Notes under the pieces: generated by a model
What the model was told of the DNA's origin: nothing
What the model saw: only the letters and a program-made list of their open reading frames with translations
Databases searched by the model: none
Made by a program: the position numbers and the translations under genes
Origin: an uncultured Oscillospiraceae bacterium
GTDB taxonomy: Bacteria; Bacillota; Clostridia; Oscillospirales; Ruminococcaceae
Length of the DNA stretch: 7,532 bases
NCBI GenBank assembly: GCA_910577365.1
Contig: CAJTMU010000106.1
Location: 1-7,532, forward strand
Direction of reading: 5' to 3'
Shown: positions 6,329 to 7,532 of the stretch, in pieces
Layout: every line of letters begins with the position of its first letter
How positions within the stretch are numbered: the stretch's first letter is position 1

Positions 6329-6362
6329 AGGTCGCGGGAAATCTTTTAAATAAGGAGTTAAA

Positions 6363-6842
6363 ATGCTGAAAAAGATTTTATCAAGGGAAACCTGCGGAAA
6401 ATGCCGCGTCTGCTGCGGATTTGACGAGAGCGACAAGTGGGAGATACCATTAGTATTCAAAGAGCTTAAGGAGCATATAGAAGGTCAATATAATTGTAAG
6501 CTTATGCCGCATGGGGACGAATATGTGTTTGATATGAAGTTCAACGGTGACAAGGTGGTATACTGCCCAATGTCAAGCGAGCACGGCTGCGTTCTTGGTG
6601 ACATGAAGCCGTTTGATTGCAGGATATGGCCATTTCGAGTAAACAGATTGGATGGGGGTGATGGGCGGCTGGTAATAACTGTGTCTCCGGTATGCGGCGC
6701 TGTGTCAGAGCTGCCGCTGAGCAAACTTACACAGTTTGTGAATGAGGACGGGTTTGCGGATATGCTGTTTAAGCAGGCTGAGCTTCATGTGGATATGGTC
6801 AAACCTTATATTAAAGGATATCCTATACTGGCGATAAAATGA
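6363..6842 (+). CDS. YkgJ family cysteine-cluster protein
   Basis: A small cytoplasmic metal- or Fe-S-binding protein of 159 residues; no signal peptide or membrane segment. The N-terminal cluster C-x2-C-x2-CC is at residues 11-18 (CGKCRVCCGF). A second group follows: Cys68 (YCPM), Cys76 (HGCVLGD) and Cys86 in KPFDCRIWPF, then Cys111. The pattern of an N-terminal CxxCxxCC plus a central YCPM...GCVL...P-x-x-CR-x-WPF is that of the YkgJ/UPF0153 (CxxCxxCC) family. Members are proposed to bind zinc or an iron-sulfur cluster, and their biochemical role is not established. Nine cysteines in total include Cys45. The ATG at 6363 has a strong AAGGAG (6352-6357) at 5 bases. It appears to be a single gene, without visible partners. 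Confidence 0.85.
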   Translation: MLKKILSRETCGKCRVCCGFDESDKWEIPLVFKELKEHIEGQYNCKLMPHGDEYVFDMKFNGDKVVYCPMSSEHGCVLGDMKPFDCRIWPFRVNRLDGGDGRLVITVSPVCGAVSELPLSKLTQFVNEDGFADMLFKQAELHVDMVKPYIKGYPILAIK

Positions 6843-6894
6843 TATGTAACACATGGAAAAATCAGAAAATGTAAAGTAAAGCTAACATTTATGT

Positions 6895-6926
6895 AATCTC
6901 CGATTGGTGGAAATCACTCGGAGATT
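6895..6926. repeat. 9-bp inverted repeat between the YkgJ and XRE-AbrB genes
   Basis: AATCTCCGA (6895-6903) and TCGGAGATT (6918-6926) are perfect arms with a 14-base spacer, inside which GTG (6907-6909) can pair with CAC (6915-6917). It could be a terminator for the YkgJ gene, though the following CGTTTATAAT is a poor T-tract. Its right arm ends 4 bases before the -10 of the XRE-AbrB gene and the repeat covers its -35 region, which also fits an operator for that self-regulating type of protein. Confidence 0.5.
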
Positions 6927-6936
6927 CGTTTATAAT
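6908..6936 (+). promoter_or_regulatory. Likely promoter of the XRE-AbrB gene, weak -35
   Basis: A perfect -10 hexamer TATAAT lies at 6931-6936, about 42 bases before the start codon. At 17-base spacing the -35 position reads TGGAAA (6908-6913), a poor match, so an activator may be needed or expression may be low. The inverted repeat at 6895-6926 overlaps this -35 region, so a bound protein would compete with RNA polymerase. Confidence 0.5.
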
Positions 6937-6978
6937 AGGAACAGGGTTTGAAGTCTGTTCCGAAAGGAAACGGTGAAA

Positions 6979-7365
6979 ATGGGAATTGAATACAACAATC
7001 TTAGAGCATACCGCAAAGAAACGGGAATGACGCAGGAGCAGACGGCGGAGGCGCTTGGCGTGTCGCGGCAGGCGGTGGCAAACTGGGAGCGCGGTGAAAC
7101 TCTGCCCGACATAGAGAACGTTATTAAACTGGCGGATATTTACGGCGTGACGGTGGACTATCTTGTCCGAAATATAACCGGTATGTCTGACAGAGCACAT
7201 GATAAAAAGCATATGTTTGGATTCAGCAATATTGACAAAGACGGACGGATAACGCTGCCACCCAAATGCCGCGAAATATTCGGGCTTAAAACTGGCGACG
7301 CCGTACTTGTTCTGGGTGATGAGGAGAGAGGGATTGCGCTTATAAAGCTGGGAAAGGCCAATTAA
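6979..7365 (+). CDS. XRE-type HTH regulator fused to an AbrB/SpoVT-like domain
   Basis: A 128-residue cytoplasmic regulator with two DNA-binding-type folds. Residues about 5-63 form a Cro/CI-type HTH: LRAYRKETGMTQEQTAEALGVSRQAVANWERGETLPDIENVIKLADIYGVTVDYL, shown here by its key parts MTQEQ, GVSRQAVANWERGE and the tail YGVTVDYL. Residues about 80-124 match the swapped-hairpin AbrB/MazE pattern: DKDGRITLPPKCREIFGLKTGDAVLVL. The second domain may bind DNA or drive dimerisation. I chose the ATG at 6979, 10 bases after AAAGGA (6963-6968); a GTG at 6973, 4 bases after the same site, is an alternative adding two residues. No toxin-like gene is adjacent in the window, so a MazE-type antitoxin role is not supported. 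Targets are unknown; autoregulation through the inverted repeat upstream is plausible. Confidence 0.87.
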   Translation: MGIEYNNLRAYRKETGMTQEQTAEALGVSRQAVANWERGETLPDIENVIKLADIYGVTVDYLVRNITGMSDRAHDKKHMFGFSNIDKDGRITLPPKCREIFGLKTGDAVLVLGDEERGIALIKLGKAN

Positions 7366-7532
7366 TTTACAGATTTTCTGCTTCGTACAGACCTGATTTA
7401 ACATAAGGACATCTTAAGAAACCTTGTTTTAGTCTAAATCGGCAGAGCAATCCGTCTGCTTTGTCAGGATTTGCCACAAGTCATATACATCCTTGTTTCG
7501 TCTGCTTTCATGGCAGTGACGCGCTTTTCCGA
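7366..7532. other. Right-end spacer, possible gene end on the minus strand
   Basis: I see no confident feature here. On the plus strand, AACATAAGG (7400-7408) can pair loosely with CCTTGTT (7422-7428) before TTTA, a weak candidate terminator for the regulator gene. On the minus strand one frame is open from the window edge (7530) to a stop at 7431-7429, giving 33 residues that include NKDVYDLWQILTKQTDC. This may be the end of a gene that begins outside the window, or chance; another minus frame is open for 22 residues. Confidence 0.25.

Larger units (their letters stand above)
6034..6362. other. GC-rich noncoding gap with clustered palindromes, possible dispersed repeat
   Basis: No convincing gene lies in these 329 bases; open frames on either strand lack ribosome binding sites. 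GC is about 54% over 6121-6340, unlike the 23-25% of the other large spacer. It holds several perfect inverted repeats: TTCAC-A-GTGAA (6197-6207), CAGCG-CAA-CGCTG (6249-6261) and the 16-bp palindrome at 6313-6328. A degenerate direct repeat has ACGCTGAC followed by GCATGRAATTT at 6135-6160 and 6256-6274, and AGCGCAACG occurs at 6178 and 6250. This pattern suits a MITE- or REP-like intergenic element or a decayed gene. No clear promoter for the following gene was found. Confidence 0.4.

Noticed and set aside
5858..6460. 200-residue minus-strand open frame
   Set aside because: It overlaps the CAP domain and the N-terminal cysteine cluster of the next gene, both clearly coding on the plus strand; its sequence looks like a frame shadow. 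The noncoding middle part is treated as a possible repeat instead.
6979..7365. MazE-type antitoxin of a toxin-antitoxin pair
   Set aside because: The AbrB-like part alone suggested it, but the protein has a separate XRE domain and no small toxin-like gene follows within the window.

Overview
The window looks like a chromosomal segment of a Gram-positive anaerobe of the Clostridia (Ruminococcus/Oscillospiraceae-like). This rests on protein style, on strong AAGGAG-type ribosome binding sites, on consensus sigma-A promoters in very AT-rich spacers (about 23-25% GC at 4741-4860), and on a MarR plus twin-ABC-exporter operon typical of Firmicutes. No rRNA, tRNA, CRISPR array or intact mobile element is visible.

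Left part, minus strand. Positions 1-143 hold the first 47 codons of histidyl-tRNA synthetase (hisS), driven by an extended -10 sigma-A promoter at 230-258. Positions 259-544 hold no sure gene, only a possible 38-residue ORF on the plus strand. From 4629 down to 581 runs a three-gene operon: a MarR repressor (4171-4629), an ABC exporter half with a degenerate ATP site (2445-4190) and an ABC exporter half with a canonical ATP site (581-2461). The genes overlap by 20 and 17 bases, and the operon closes with a rho-independent terminator at 545-571. A consensus promoter and a 23-bp near-palindrome over the transcription start suggest that MarR represses its own operon, and that a ligand, perhaps a drug or peptide exported by the heterodimer, relieves this.

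Middle, plus strand. A divergent promoter (4859-4887) drives a 337-residue secreted CAP/SCP-domain protein with a long acidic linker. Directly upstream of its -35 lie three tandem hexamers at exact 11-bp spacing, TGTAAC-N5-TGTAAT-N5-TGTAAC. These match the published binding consensus of the cell-wall regulator WalR (TGTWAH-N5-TGTWAH), so the secreted protein may belong to a cell-envelope homeostasis regulon. This is the most interesting observation here.

Right part. Positions 6034-6362 are noncoding but have gene-like GC (about 54% over 6121-6340) and contain several short palindromes and a degenerate internal repeat, so they may be a dispersed intergenic repeat. Next come a YkgJ-type cysteine-cluster protein (6363-6842), a 9-bp inverted repeat (6895-6926), and a small regulator fusing an XRE helix-turn-helix to an AbrB/SpoVT-like domain (6979-7365). 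The last 167 bases hold nothing certain. I see no single new multi-gene system; the novelty lies in the regulatory architecture and the small regulators.
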